Shown in pieces: positions 34,319 to 41,831 of a stretch of 49,280 nucleotides of DNA. The DNA lies in the NCBI GenBank assembly GCA_001604185.1, contig LVAV01000108.1:1395-50674 (forward strand). Reading direction: 5' to 3'. Within the stretch, counting starts at the first letter, position 1. Every line of letters starts with the position of its first letter. Source of the DNA: Clostridiales bacterium Firm_16 (lineage in GTDB: Bacteria; Bacillota; Clostridia; Saccharofermentanales; Saccharofermentanaceae). The notes below the pieces were generated by a model that had not been told where the DNA came from, ran no database searches, and saw only the letters and a list, made by a program, of their open reading frames with translations. The translations under genes were made by a program, and so were the position numbers.

Positions 34319-34609
34319 ATGGCAAATTATTACAGCAGCACAGGAAAGTACACTGGATACAGCTCTAAGAGCTTTGGCGGAATTGTTAATCACTATGGAA
34401 GTGATGGAAGCTATAGGGGATATAGTTCCAGATCTTTCGGAGGATGTACCAACCACTATGGTAGAGACGGCAGCTACAAGGGGTATAGTTCGAAATCCTT
34501 TGGTGGTGTTACTAATCACTACAGCAGGGATGGAAGTTATAAAGGCTATACTACTTCGGATGGACGAAGATATGGTGCGGACGGAAGTTTTAAGGGCTAT
34601 CGCACATAA
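34319..34609 (+). CDS. 96-residue Tyr/Gly/Ser repeat protein
   Basis: This short protein is made almost entirely of a 21-residue repeat: GSYKGYSSKSFGGVTNHYSR-type units begin at residues 9, 30 and 51, and a shortened unit at 72 leads to the end GSFKGYRT. It is rich in Tyr, Gly, Ser and Lys/Arg, with one Cys, and has no signal peptide or transmembrane segment. AGGAGG lies eight bases before the ATG and TATAAT is at 34285-34290, so it is likely expressed. It shares the TACCCCCT box and the post-gene ATAAGCGATAGC element with the CHAP gene. The function is unknown; a structural, adhesive or export-dependent role can be considered. Confidence 0.8.
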   Translation: MANYYSSTGKYTGYSSKSFGGIVNHYGSDGSYRGYSSRSFGGCTNHYGRDGSYKGYSSKSFGGVTNHYSRDGSYKGYTTSDGRRYGADGSFKGYRT

Positions 34610-34621
34610 GCGATAGCTCCC

Positions 34622-34755
34622 CCGTACCGTCTGATACGGATCAGATAACGACCGATTGGAACAGAGTTGCTTGCCCACCTCCTTGGTAACTGTGTCATGG
34701 GAAATCGGTTCTATCTAAGAGACCTGCCCCGGCTTTGATTAGTCGGGGCTTAATT
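34622..34755 (+). ncRNA. Candidate structured RNA following the repeat protein
   Basis: Several compatible helices are visible: CCGTA/TACGG (34622-34626 with 34635-34639), AGATA/TATCT (34643-34647 with 34712-34716), ACCGATT/AATCGGT (34651-34657 with 34703-34709) and AGTT/AACT (34665-34668 with 34688-34691). They precede a terminator hairpin. No known RNA family was identified. It could be a structured 3'UTR or a small RNA. Confidence 0.4.
34726..34755 (+). terminator. Terminator of the repeat protein/RNA transcript
   Basis: GCCCCGGCT (34726-34734) pairs with AGTCGGGGC (34741-34749), then TTAATT. Nine base pairs with one G-U. Confidence 0.8.
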
Positions 34756-34930
34756 ATTTAACATGACAAAGATGTGCGCATATGCTCATTGCTGTGGAGC
34801 GCGGGGACGAGTTCCTTGAGAGTGCTTTGACCAAATTAAGGGTGGATGTTAGGACTATTCTGTCCGCAAACGTAGATAGCTGTAGTATCAGCGGATTGTG
34901 AATATATGGTCACAGAACGATTTTCATTAC

Positions 34931-34940
34931 GTGGTATAAT
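34931..34940 (+). promoter_or_regulatory. Extended -10 promoter of the YARHG protein gene
   Basis: GTGGTATAAT has the TGn extension and a perfect TATAAT (34935-34940), 94 bases before the start codon. No good -35 is visible. Confidence 0.6.
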
Positions 34941-35033
34941 GTCTCTGTAAAGCCATGGTTGGGTGGGGGTTGTTGCGCTTTCCGTTAAGCTTTTAGACAC
35001 CGGACCGTGTTGTTTGAAGGAGATATCATTTTT

Positions 35034-36593
35034 ATGTTCTGCAAGTATTGTGGCAAAGAACTGGGGCCGAAGATCAATGTGTGTCCGTATTGTGGGATGC
35101 CCGTTGAGATTTTTGGTGTGACATCCCGTCAGGAGCCACAGAATGTGCAATTTAACCAGCAGGCACCGCAGTCCCGGCAGGGGACGCAGTATCAGCCTGC
35201 TCAGCAGAGTTCGCAGTTCCAGCCGGCCAACCAGGGCCAGCCGAACCAGCAGGGACCGCTGGATTTCCCGCAGCCGGCACAACAGCCGGCCCAGCCGATG
35301 CAAAGTCAGGCTCCGCAACAAAGCGGCAGTCCTTTTGTCGTACCGGCTAATTCCTATGGAACAAGACCGGGAGTACAGCAGGCTCCGTCAGGGGCGCCGT
35401 ATGCTCAGCCGAATGCTTCCTATCCTCAGGCACCACAGAATGCGCCAGCGGAGATGGCGGAGGATTCGGACGTGTGGTTCCCGCCGAAGCCGGAGAGATC
35501 GGGAATGCCTCGTGGCTTGAAGATCACCTTGATCGTGGTCCTGGACCTGATCCTGGTGGGCGCGATCGTATTCTTCATCTTTTTCTGGGATAAGGGCGGA
35601 GACTCCAAGGAGACCCGCAGCACAAGGACAACCACGGCAGTCCAGACTCCGACGGACGAGCCAGATGCTTCTGATACAGATGAGAATGACGAGTCGGGAA
35701 CGGTGGATACCGGGGACTCGAGCAATATCACGGATGATTCTTCCGCTCCTACTGAAACCAGCGAAACGACCGAGCCGAGCACGGAGCCGGTTGAGGACAC
35801 CATGCTGAAGGACCCGAAGAAGATCGACCAGGTGATGCTGGGCAAGTTCCGTCAGTACAGTGAGAGCCTCTTCCATAATCAGGAAGTGAAGACGTTCCCG
35901 AAGAGTGTGGCCCTCAAGAAGATCAACTATCTGGGGTACTACTTCCTGGTACCCAAAGACAAAACCGATGCGGGAGCTTTTGAAGGAGAAAACGGACTCT
36001 TCGTGGTCTACCAGGTGATCTTCGATCAGGAGATCGGCGGAAGCGAAAAAACCAGAGAGTATTTCTGGTACTGCGGTTTCCAGGACATCCAGGCGGATGG
36101 CACCGTGGACCTGGACAATAATGTTCAGCCTAAGGCGTCGGTGGACTTCGAGAAGCAGTTTAAGCTCAAGGGCTACAGTTCCGTTGAGAAGGTCTATAAC
36201 GCGCTGGTAACTAAGAATAAAGCCAAGTATTCTGTTATCGAGAACAAGGTGGATAAGGCGAAGATCGAGGAGCTGCCGGTCTCTAAGAGCAACGGCATGG
36301 TCTTCCCCGAGAGCGATAAGAAGAAGATCGACACGAAGCTGATCCCGGGACTGAGCCATGAGGATCTGCGTGCGGCGATCAACGAGATCTGGGCGCGTCA
36401 CGGATATATCTTCCGTAACGAGAGCGTCTTGACGTATTACCGACAGTTCAGCTGGTATAAGGAAAAGATCCCGGCGGACGAGTGGGACAGATACGGTCAG
36501 GAACATTACTTAAGCAGTGTGGAAATGGATAATATCAACGAATTGGCCAAGGAAAGGGATAAGAGGAAGGCAAACGGCACGTATCCGTACTGA
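35034..36593 (+). CDS. Zinc-ribbon membrane protein with extracellular YARHG domain
   Basis: The 519-residue protein begins with a zinc ribbon (CKYCGKEL, CPYCGMP), followed by a Gln/Pro-rich linker of about 110 residues and one transmembrane helix at about residues 166-186 (ITLIVVLDLILVGAIVFFIFF). A Thr/Asp/Glu-rich outer linker and a folded region lead to a YARHG domain near the C-terminus (INEIWARHGYIFRNE, YRQFSWYKEK). The topology places the ribbon in the cytoplasm and YARHG outside, so it may pass a surface signal inward. ATG 35034 is taken because it opens the zinc ribbon and follows GAAGGAG; the frame is open further upstream. The YARHG role is unknown. Confidence 0.85.
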   Translation: MFCKYCGKELGPKINVCPYCGMPVEIFGVTSRQEPQNVQFNQQAPQSRQGTQYQPAQQSSQFQPANQGQPNQQGPLDFPQPAQQPAQPMQSQAPQQSGSPFVVPANSYGTRPGVQQAPSGAPYAQPNASYPQAPQNAPAEMAEDSDVWFPPKPERSGMPRGLKITLIVVLDLILVGAIVFFIFFWDKGGDSKETRSTRTTTAVQTPTDEPDASDTDENDESGTVDTGDSSNITDDSSAPTETSETTEPSTEPVEDTMLKDPKKIDQVMLGKFRQYSESLFHNQEVKTFPKSVALKKINYLGYYFLVPKDKTDAGAFEGENGLFVVYQVIFDQEIGGSEKTREYFWYCGFQDIQADGTVDLDNNVQPKASVDFEKQFKLKGYSSVEKVYNALVTKNKAKYSVIENKVDKAKIEELPVSKSNGMVFPESDKKKIDTKLIPGLSHEDLRAAINEIWARHGYIFRNESVLTYYRQFSWYKEKIPADEWDRYGQEHYLSSVEMDNINELAKERDKRKANGTYPY

Positions 36594-36628
36594 GAAAATC
36601 GTCAGATTTCGACGATTTTCGGGATTTT
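36594..36628 (+). terminator. Terminator after the YARHG protein gene
   Basis: GAAAATCGTC (36594-36603) pairs perfectly with GACGATTTTC (36611-36620), followed by GGGATTTTTG. Confidence 0.8.
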
Positions 36629-36674
36629 TGTGAAAAAACACAAAAAAATCGAATGTTGTACGTGCTTTTGTCAA

Positions 36675-36690
36675 GGTTGCGTGATATAAT
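36675..36690 (+). promoter_or_regulatory. Shared-type promoter of the first LRR gene
   Basis: GGTTGCGTGATATAAT differs in one base from the element at 39120-39135 before the second LRR gene. It has an extended -10 and no recognisable -35 at normal spacing. Confidence 0.65.
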
Positions 36691-36741
36691 TCATTCTGCA
36701 GATATATTTATGTTCATTATATATGAAAAAGGAGAAGATAT

Positions 36742-38982
36742 ATGGCAAGAAAGAAACAATTTGCTGCACTTGCCCTGATGGGAAGCATGATCCTGAGTTC
36801 ATCTGGTGTGCTTTCTGCTCCGGCTGTATTCGCTGACAGCCTGTCCCAGGACTATGTGCAAATGGAAGAAGAAACGATCGATTCTGCAACTCCTACCGTG
36901 GATGCGAACGCGGATGTCGCTATCAATTCCACGAATTTCCCGGACGCAAAGTTCAGAGATTACGTGAAGAAGTTCGACAAGAACAACAACGGATCACTCT
37001 CGTCTGCCGAGTGCTCTGCTGTTACCAGCATCGTAGTTGACGAACTCGGAGTTGCCAAGCTGAAGGGTATCGAGCACTTTACAGCTCTGAAGACCCTGAA
37101 GTGCGCAGGTAACAAACTGAGTTCCTCTACAAGCGGTTCCTTCGATATCTCGAAGAACGTAAACCTGGAGACTCTGGACTGCTCCCGTAACCCGGATATC
37201 ACGAAGTTTGTTCCGGCTAAGAACACAAAGCTGAAGACACTGAACTGCTCGATGTGTAACATCGAGTCCATGGATCTTTCCAAGAACATGGCTCTGACTT
37301 CTGTAACTGCCAGACAGACATATCTGGAGGAGATCGACCTCAGCAACCACAAGAACTTGACATCCGTTAACTTCTCGGATAGCTTCTTCCTGGTATACTG
37401 CGACCTGACCAACTGTACAGCTCTGAAGACTGTCAGAAACAATTCTGTCAGCATTTACGATGGTACAAACGGTTACCTGATCCTCGATGGATGTAAGAAT
37501 CTGGAAGAACTGTACCTGTACTTCGGTCACCTGAAGTCCCTCGATGTTTCCGGTTGCCCGAAGCTGAGAATCCTGGACATCAGCCTGCTCAACCTCAGAG
37601 ATCTCGATCTTACTAAGAACGTGAACCTGACCAAGCTGGTTGCTACATCCAACAAGTTCTCTTCTTTGAACCTGTCCAAGTGCACAAAGCTCACATATAT
37701 TGATCTTACCAACAACTACCTCAGTTCTCTGGATGTTACTAAGAACACTGCTTTGACAGAGCTCTACGTCACCAAGAACTATCTCTCTGCTCTCAACGTT
37801 TCGAAGAATACAAAGCTGAAGTACCTCAATTGCGCAGGTAACGGCATTTCTTCCCTGAATGTTGCTAATAACACCAATCTGGTTTATCTCTCCTGCAACA
37901 ACAACGATCTGAGTGCTCTGAATGTTACTAAGAACCTGAAGCTGGAGATCCTCTCCTGCTACAACAATGAGATCGATAAGCTCAACATCACTAAGAACAG
38001 AAGTGTTGCTGAGGCTGTTAAGACTCAGAAGCGTCAGGATTCCGGCAGCTATTACTTCTATCAGAAGGATGGCAACGGTGAATATGGTATCTATGGTCTG
38101 TACTATGATAAGTACACAACTCTCGTAACTCCGGCTAAGCTGCCGACAGCTACACCTAAGGCTTCTACCCCGTCTCCGACGAAGAAGACAACAATTACAC
38201 CTACTAAGAAGGCTGCTACACCTACTAAGACTCCTCAGTTCAGCGATTTCGTAGAGCGTCTTTACACATGTGCTCTGAATCGTAAGTCTGAACCGGAAGG
38301 AAAGAAGTACTGGACCAACGAGGTTCAGAGCGGTAAGCGTACTGGTGCTGATTGCGCTCGTTACTTCCTCCTCGAGGCTCCTGAGTTCATGAAGCGTGGT
38401 CTCTCCGTTGATGCATTCGTTGAGACACTTTATAAGACATTCTTCGACCGTAAGTCTGATGCTGCCGGTAAGAAGGGTTGGGTCGATGCAATCAAGAGCG
38501 GTAAGAAGACCCGTGCAGAAGTTGTAAATGACTTCATCGAGTCCACTGAGTGGTGCAACATCTGCGCTAAGTACAGCGTTAAGTCCGGTGCGAAGTACCA
38601 CAAGGCTACCATCGCATCTCCGAAGTCCAAGGAGTTCGCTACAAGACTCTACACCGCATGCCTCAAGCGTAAAGCTGATGCAGCCGGCGTTAAGTACTGG
38701 AGCTTGGCTCTGACCAACCTCGAACAGACAGGTTGCTCCGCTCTGAAGGAATTCTTCACATGTAAGGAGTTCAAGGATCTGAAGACCACACCGGAAGAAT
38801 ATGTAAAGAGACTCTATGCTACATGCATGGGCAGATCTCCGGCTGCTGACGAAGTTACTTACTGGGCTGGCCAGATCAAGAGTGGCAAGCAGTCCCGTGA
38901 TCAGGTTCTGAAGTTCTTCGGTGAGTGCGAAGAGTTCACAAAGATCTGCGCTAAGTACGGTATCGATCGCGGTAACATGTAA
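36742..38982 (+). CDS. Secreted LRR protein with C-terminal DUF4214 module
   Basis: The 746-residue precursor has a signal peptide (MARKKQFAALALMGSMILSS, cut near VFADS). An EF-hand-like segment (FDKNNNGSLSSAE) at about 73 is followed by leucine-rich repeats of the LxxLDVSKNTxLxxLxCxxN type to about residue 430. A Thr/Pro/Lys linker follows, then a DUF4214 module of about 245 residues (about 500-746) with four LY...R...G..YW repeats and conserved Cys (ADCARYF, EWCNICA, FTKICAKYGI). Codon use is as biased as in pgk-tpi and tuf, suggesting very high expression. Ribosome binding site AAGGAG. It may be an abundant surface adhesin or structural protein, by inference. Confidence 0.9.
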   Translation: MARKKQFAALALMGSMILSSSGVLSAPAVFADSLSQDYVQMEEETIDSATPTVDANADVAINSTNFPDAKFRDYVKKFDKNNNGSLSSAECSAVTSIVVDELGVAKLKGIEHFTALKTLKCAGNKLSSSTSGSFDISKNVNLETLDCSRNPDITKFVPAKNTKLKTLNCSMCNIESMDLSKNMALTSVTARQTYLEEIDLSNHKNLTSVNFSDSFFLVYCDLTNCTALKTVRNNSVSIYDGTNGYLILDGCKNLEELYLYFGHLKSLDVSGCPKLRILDISLLNLRDLDLTKNVNLTKLVATSNKFSSLNLSKCTKLTYIDLTNNYLSSLDVTKNTALTELYVTKNYLSALNVSKNTKLKYLNCAGNGISSLNVANNTNLVYLSCNNNDLSALNVTKNLKLEILSCYNNEIDKLNITKNRSVAEAVKTQKRQDSGSYYFYQKDGNGEYGIYGLYYDKYTTLVTPAKLPTATPKASTPSPTKKTTITPTKKAATPTKTPQFSDFVERLYTCALNRKSEPEGKKYWTNEVQSGKRTGADCARYFLLEAPEFMKRGLSVDAFVETLYKTFFDRKSDAAGKKGWVDAIKSGKKTRAEVVNDFIESTEWCNICAKYSVKSGAKYHKATIASPKSKEFATRLYTACLKRKADAAGVKYWSLALTNLEQTGCSALKEFFTCKEFKDLKTTPEEYVKRLYATCMGRSPAADEVTYWAGQIKSGKQSRDQVLKFFGECEEFTKICAKYGIDRGNM

Positions 38983-39031
38983 TTGTTACGGATCGGATCT
39001 GAACGATACAGATCAAGAATCAACAAATCAG

Positions 39032-39062
39032 AAGACGGCTTCTCCGGAAGCCGTCTTTTTTA
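39032..39062 (+). terminator. Terminator of the first LRR gene
   Basis: AAGACGGCTTC pairs with GAAGCCGTCTT around TCCG, followed by a T run. Confidence 0.92.
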
Positions 39063-39119
39063 TGCTCCTTTTTCCTCCTATATTACAGAAGTGTCATTTT
39101 GAAACGCAGTCAGAGCAGG

Positions 39120-39135
39120 GGTTGCGTGCTATAAT
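39120..39135 (+). promoter_or_regulatory. Shared-type promoter of the second LRR gene
   Basis: GGTTGCGTGCTATAAT matches 36675-36690 in 15 of 16 bases. It lies 41 bases before the ATG. Confidence 0.65.
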
Positions 39136-39176
39136 GAGGTGGTAAAAGATGATTAATCTGGGAAAGCAGGTGCAAG

Positions 39177-40736
39177 ATGAATAAGCGTGTGCAGGCTGCC
39201 ACTCTGGCAGCAACGATGAGTTTGACGTGGGGAACCCTGGTCATCCCGGCAACGGGAGCCTTGGCAGCACAAGAAGAGCACGCTCTTGAGGAAAGACAGG
39301 AGTTGATCCAGCCGCAGGGCTTTATCCCGCTGGATGAGACGATCTTCCCAGACCCGGCTTTCCTGGAATATGTGAAGATCTTCGATCTGAATAAAGATGG
39401 CAAACTGTACCAGAGTGAACTGGACCAGGTGGGCGAGATCGAGGTGGATGAAAAAGAGATCACGGACCTTACGGGTATCGAGTATTTCACATCTCTTGCC
39501 ATGCTGAAGTGTGCGAAGAACCAGATCCGGACGTTGGATCTGCGTGCCAACAGGAAGCTTCGTTTCCTGTACTGCCAGGAGAATCAGCTGACGAAACTGG
39601 ATGTGACTGCCAACACGGGACTTACGATCCTTTACTGCGGAAACAACCAGCTCACGGAACTGGATGTAAGCCGTAACACGGGGCTTCAGTATCTGTCCTG
39701 CCAGCATAACAAGATCAAGGCGCTGGACGTGAGCATGGCACTGGGCCTTCTGGACCTGCAGTGCTTCGATAATGCCCTGACATCTCTGAATGTCAGCCGA
39801 AGCAGTGACCTTGCTAATCTGAAGTGCTATGGGAATAAGATCACGGACCTGCAGGTGGGATCCAGCACGAAGATCGCCAAGCTGATGAAGTCTTCGGACA
39901 AGCAGGCCAAGATTGAAGACGATTATGAGATCTATAGTTATGAGAATAAGACCACCCGCTTCTACTACGACAAGGCGACGGAGCCGCAGTTGTCCGGTAC
40001 GTCTTTCTCGGATTTCATCGAGAGACTGTATGTAGTGGCTTTGGGCCGTGCTTCCGATGAATCCGGCAAAACCTTCTGGATGAAGCGAGTACGCGATGAG
40101 GGATACAGCGGTGCCGACTGTGCCCGGTATTTCCTGATCGATGCCGGCGAATTTGCCAGCCGCGGGCTGGAGGACGAGGAGTTCATCGATGTACTGTACC
40201 GTACATTCTTCAACCGTGAGTCCGATCCGGCCGGCAAAGCTTTCTGGATGGAAGAACTGGATAAGGGTGCAAGCCGGAACACCATTGTGAACGGCTTCAT
40301 TGAGTCCAAAGAGTGGTGCAACCTCTGCGCGGTCTATGGTGTACGTTCCGGCGCCGAAGTGTTCAAGGCTACGGTACCATCCCAGAGTGCGGTGCGTTTT
40401 GCCTCCCGCATCTATGACGACTGTCTCCAGAGAGAACCGGAAAACGGCGGTCTTTCCTACTGGAGTCTGAAGCTTACGAATTTCGAAGATTCGGGTTCCG
40501 GAGTCATGAAGTTCTTCTTCATGTCAGAAGAATTCGTGTCAAAAGAACTTTCAGATGAGGAGTTTATCTCTCGTGTTTATCGTGCCTATATGGGCCGTGA
40601 ATCGGATCAGACCGGTATGGTGTACTGGCTCAACTGCATGAAGAAGGGCACCACCCGTTCGGAAGTGCTGGATCACTTCGCCGGCAGTAAAGAGTTCGAG
40701 AAGCTCTGCAAAGACTACGGTATCGCGAGATACTAA
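39177..40736 (+). CDS. Secreted LRR protein with C-terminal DUF4214 module (shorter)
   Basis: The 519-residue precursor has a signal peptide (MSLTWGTLVIPATGALAA region), then FPDPAFLEYVKIFDLNKDGK with an EF-hand-like loop. Fewer leucine-rich repeats than in its neighbour run to about 230 (LYCGNNQLTELDVSRNTGL, LSCQHNKIKALDVS). No long Pro/Thr linker is present. The DUF4214 module runs from about 276 to the end (FIERLYVVALGRASDESG, ADCARYFLIDAGEF, EWCNLCAVYGV, LCKDYGIARY). Codon use is less biased than in the upstream paralogue. The ribosome binding site (GCAGGTG) is weaker than usual. Promoter and module sharing point to a common function with the first LRR protein and the DUF4214 transglutaminase-like protein. 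Confidence 0.9.
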   Translation: MNKRVQAATLAATMSLTWGTLVIPATGALAAQEEHALEERQELIQPQGFIPLDETIFPDPAFLEYVKIFDLNKDGKLYQSELDQVGEIEVDEKEITDLTGIEYFTSLAMLKCAKNQIRTLDLRANRKLRFLYCQENQLTKLDVTANTGLTILYCGNNQLTELDVSRNTGLQYLSCQHNKIKALDVSMALGLLDLQCFDNALTSLNVSRSSDLANLKCYGNKITDLQVGSSTKIAKLMKSSDKQAKIEDDYEIYSYENKTTRFYYDKATEPQLSGTSFSDFIERLYVVALGRASDESGKTFWMKRVRDEGYSGADCARYFLIDAGEFASRGLEDEEFIDVLYRTFFNRESDPAGKAFWMEELDKGASRNTIVNGFIESKEWCNLCAVYGVRSGAEVFKATVPSQSAVRFASRIYDDCLQREPENGGLSYWSLKLTNFEDSGSGVMKFFFMSEEFVSKELSDEEFISRVYRAYMGRESDQTGMVYWLNCMKKGTTRSEVLDHFAGSKEFEKLCKDYGIARY

Positions 40737-40783
40737 GTGAACGGGCAGCGCCGGTGAGGGTGCGTCTGAATAAGGAAAACATA

Positions 40784-40815
40784 CGGGCTGCGCGATGCGC
40801 GGCCCGCTTTTTGTT
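40784..40815 (+). terminator. Terminator of the second LRR gene
   Basis: CGGGCTGCGC and GCGCGGCCCG form a strong GC-rich stem (40784-40806), followed by CTTTTTG. Confidence 0.88.
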
Positions 40816-40917
40816 TCCCACTCTTTTCGGGCATGGTATAATAATCTATAAGTCTGGAAAGAGAGTCTTCCTGCATCTTGCGGGAGGAACTGTCTGAATC
40901 GAAAGGATGTGAAGGAT

Positions 40918-41649
40918 ATGCCTTTTTGGGACATGATTTATTATGGTGGATTCATTCTTATGATCGTAATGATGGTCGTAAGCCTGATCGTCAGCGCGAA
41001 CTGCAAGCATACTTTCAAAAAGTATAGTAAGAAGATGGCGGCCAACGGTATGACCGGTGCCCAGGCAGCGCAGTATATCCTGAATGCCTATGGTGTGGGC
41101 AGTTCTGTAACGATCAACCACATTGCCGGTAATCTCACAGATAACTTCAACCCGAAGGATATGACTTTGAATCTTTCGGATTCCGTCTATAACAGCAATT
41201 CCATTGCGGCCATCGGCGTTGCGGCGCACGAGTGCGGCCACGCGATCCAGCATCACGTGGGTTATTTCCCGAACAAGATCCGTTCGGCTCTGGTTCCGGG
41301 TGCCAACATCGGTTCTCGTTTCGGCGTGTATGTGGCGATGATCGGTCTGATCATGATGGGATATCTCGATTATTCCGGAACCCAGGGTGGTGCCGGTGAA
41401 GTGATCTTCTATATCGGAATCGCGATGTTCTCGCTGGCGGTTCTGTTCTATCTGGTAACTCTTCCGGTAGAGTTCAATGCTTCCAGCCGGGCCCTGAAGA
41501 TCCTGCAGAAGGACGGCCTGCTGGCAAGTGAGGAACTGTCCGGTGCCCGCAAGGTCCTGGGTGCGGCGGCGATGACGTATGTTGCGGCGGCAGCTTCGGC
41601 GATCCTTACGTTGCTCCGACTGATCTCCTACGGAAAGAGAAGCAGATAA
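40918..41649 (+). CDS. YugP-like membrane zinc metallopeptidase
   Basis: The protein has about 243 residues. The zinc motif HECGH (His104, Glu105, His108) sits in AAIGVAAHECGHAIQHH, the hallmark of the neutral zinc metallopeptidase family that includes B. subtilis YugP. Hydrophobic segments are at the N-terminus (about 3-28), at about 138-155 (YVAMIGLIMMGY), at 165-185 and near the C-terminus, so it is an integral membrane protein. LPVEFNASSRALKIL is a conserved family segment. Its substrate is unknown. ATG 40918 is used with GAAAGG (40901-40906); an in-frame GTG at 40909 is too close to it. No operon partner is visible and a terminator follows. Confidence 0.9.
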   Translation: MPFWDMIYYGGFILMIVMMVVSLIVSANCKHTFKKYSKKMAANGMTGAQAAQYILNAYGVGSSVTINHIAGNLTDNFNPKDMTLNLSDSVYNSNSIAAIGVAAHECGHAIQHHVGYFPNKIRSALVPGANIGSRFGVYVAMIGLIMMGYLDYSGTQGGAGEVIFYIGIAMFSLAVLFYLVTLPVEFNASSRALKILQKDGLLASEELSGARKVLGAAAMTYVAAAASAILTLLRLISYGKRSR

Positions 41650-41710
41650 GACAAGAGTTTTTGCAGCGGAAGGGGGCGAAAGCCCTTCCTCAAAACTTAC
41701 AAAACCACTT

Positions 41711-41740
41711 AAAGCGGGCTCGGACGGGTCCGCTTTTATA
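41711..41740 (+). terminator. Terminator after the metallopeptidase
   Basis: AAAGCGGGC and GGGTCCGCTTT pair imperfectly before TATATTT. A second hairpin, GGAAGGGGGCGAAAGCCCTTCC, precedes it at about 41667-41689. Confidence 0.7.
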
Positions 41741-41751
41741 TTTCCGGTAGG

Positions 41752-41781
41752 TTGACTTTTGCCATGGTTTAGAAGTAGAAT
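41752..41781 (+). promoter_or_regulatory. Promoter of tyrS
   Basis: TTGACT (41752-41757), 18 bases, TAGAAT (41776-41781). The leader is only about 45 bases, so no T-box controls this gene. Confidence 0.75.
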
Positions 41782-41831
41782 AGCAACGCTTGCGCCCCTA
41801 GCGCAGGAAATATTATATATAGGAGGAAATA

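Noticed and set aside
34622..34755. 6S, SRP or another known housekeeping RNA
   Set aside because: Overall long-hairpin shape is suggestive, but I could not match conserved sequences of any known family.
36994..38601. Long antisense frame in the first LRR gene
   Set aside because: Also explained by codon bias and the repetitive LRR sequence.
41741..41831. T-box before tyrS
   Set aside because: The leader is too short and has no T-box sequence or terminator.
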